NCBI GenBank assembly: GCA_030386875.1
Contig: CM059560.1
Location: 41,706,757 to 41,770,756, forward strand
DNA: 64,000 nucleotides
Direction of reading: 5' to 3'
From: Morinoia aosen
Lineage: Eukaryota > Arthropoda > Malacostraca > Amphipoda > Talitridae
The translations under genes were made by a program, and so were the position numbers. Positions 63,601 through 64,000 of the stretch are shown piece after piece; the first letter of the stretch is position 1; each line of letters begins with the position of its first letter. The notes below the pieces were generated by a model. It did not search any database. It saw only the letters and a list, made by a program, of their open reading frames with translations, and had not been told where the DNA came from.

Positions 63601-64000
63601 ACAACTTCTCCCCTGCGTCACTTTACTGCTGTACAACTTCTCCCCTGCGTCACTTTACTGCTGCACAACTCTCCCTGCAGTACTTCACTGCTGTAAAATT
63701 TCTCCCCTGCGTCACTTTACTGCTGTACAACTCTCCCTGCAGTACTTCACTGCTTTACAACTTCTCCCCTGCGTCACTTTACTGCTGCACAACTTCTCCC
63801 CTGCGTCACTTTACTGCTGTACAACTCTCCCTGCAATACTTCACTGCTTTACAACTTCTCCCCTGCGTCACTTTACTGCTGCACAACTTCTCCCCTGCGT
63901 CACTTTACTGCTGTACAACTCTCCCTGCAGTACTTCACTGCTTTACAACTTCTCCCCTGCGTCACTTTACTGCTGCACAACTCTCCCTGCAGTACTTCAC
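60670..64000. repeat. 30/32-bp compound minisatellite, truncated at window end
   Basis: Two related subunits alternate. Type A (32 bp) has CTTCTCCCCTGCGTCACTTT then ACTGCTGTACAA. Type B (30 bp) has CTCTCCCTGCAGTACTTCAC then TGCTGTACAA, with a PstI-type CTGCAG. Common higher-order order is A-B-A-B (124 bp), in which B ends alternately TGTAAAAT or TTTACAA, with extra A units inserted. A rare A variant (CCAGCGCCAATT) recurs at about 61210, 62862 and 63331, marking larger duplicated blocks. Frames of 157 and 273 codons are repeat by-products. Confidence 0.95.

Overview
This window looks like repeat-dense, AT-rich, non-coding nuclear DNA from a eukaryote, most likely an invertebrate animal. The reasons are kilobase-scale tandem arrays, a dinucleotide tract of more than 1 kb, a tRNA-derived SINE, a mariner-type inverted-repeat element, TTAA-flanked MITEs and a decayed non-LTR retrotransposon. 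I see no bacterial-style operons and no convincing intact protein-coding gene, rRNA or functional tRNA. The species cannot be named from the sequence. Nearly all long open frames are by-products of tandem repeats that lack stop codons.

Layout. 1-1290: decaying 21/22-bp tandem repeat. 1749-1935 and 3751-3980: two copies of a TTAA-flanked MITE. 4929-14395: 9.5-kb minisatellite (42-bp unit with 39-, 37- and 47-bp variants and higher-order duplications). 14441-14737: short GC-rich spacer. 14738-16045: 38-bp G-rich minisatellite with a TATATAG motif in most units. 17215-17556: SINE next to part of a second MITE family. 20197-21426: 1,230 bp of perfect AC repeat. 21427-23935: degenerate and then homogeneous 20-bp GACTC/GAGTC satellite. 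23938-24265: 54-bp degenerate repeat. 24436-26590: satellite with a 313-bp dimeric unit. 28060-28312: inverted-repeat element abutting a second AC tract. 37190-39185: decayed LINE (endonuclease, linker and RT pieces). 60670-64000: 30/32-bp compound minisatellite running off the end of the window. Between these lie long AT-rich stretches with a few short GC-rich islands and no recognisable genes.

The least expected feature is a dispersed family of about 370 bp, present as about a dozen copies between 16.3 and 59.8 kb. Every copy I found has the same orientation. Several carry an intron-like core of about 155 nt (GTAGG or GTAAG at the start, a pyrimidine-rich stretch, then TAG or CAG before a purine). 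Nested insertions give relative ages: one copy splits the LINE, one copy is split by a 943-bp inverted-repeat element, and one is split by a TTAA MITE. The family is therefore younger than the LINE insertion and older than those two DNA elements. Whether it is a mobile element, a repeated transcription unit or a duplicated segment cannot be decided by reading.

There is no gene network to describe. The window's biology is repeat turnover: unequal exchange in arrays (variant zones, higher-order units), microsatellite expansion at element ends, and layered transposon insertion.
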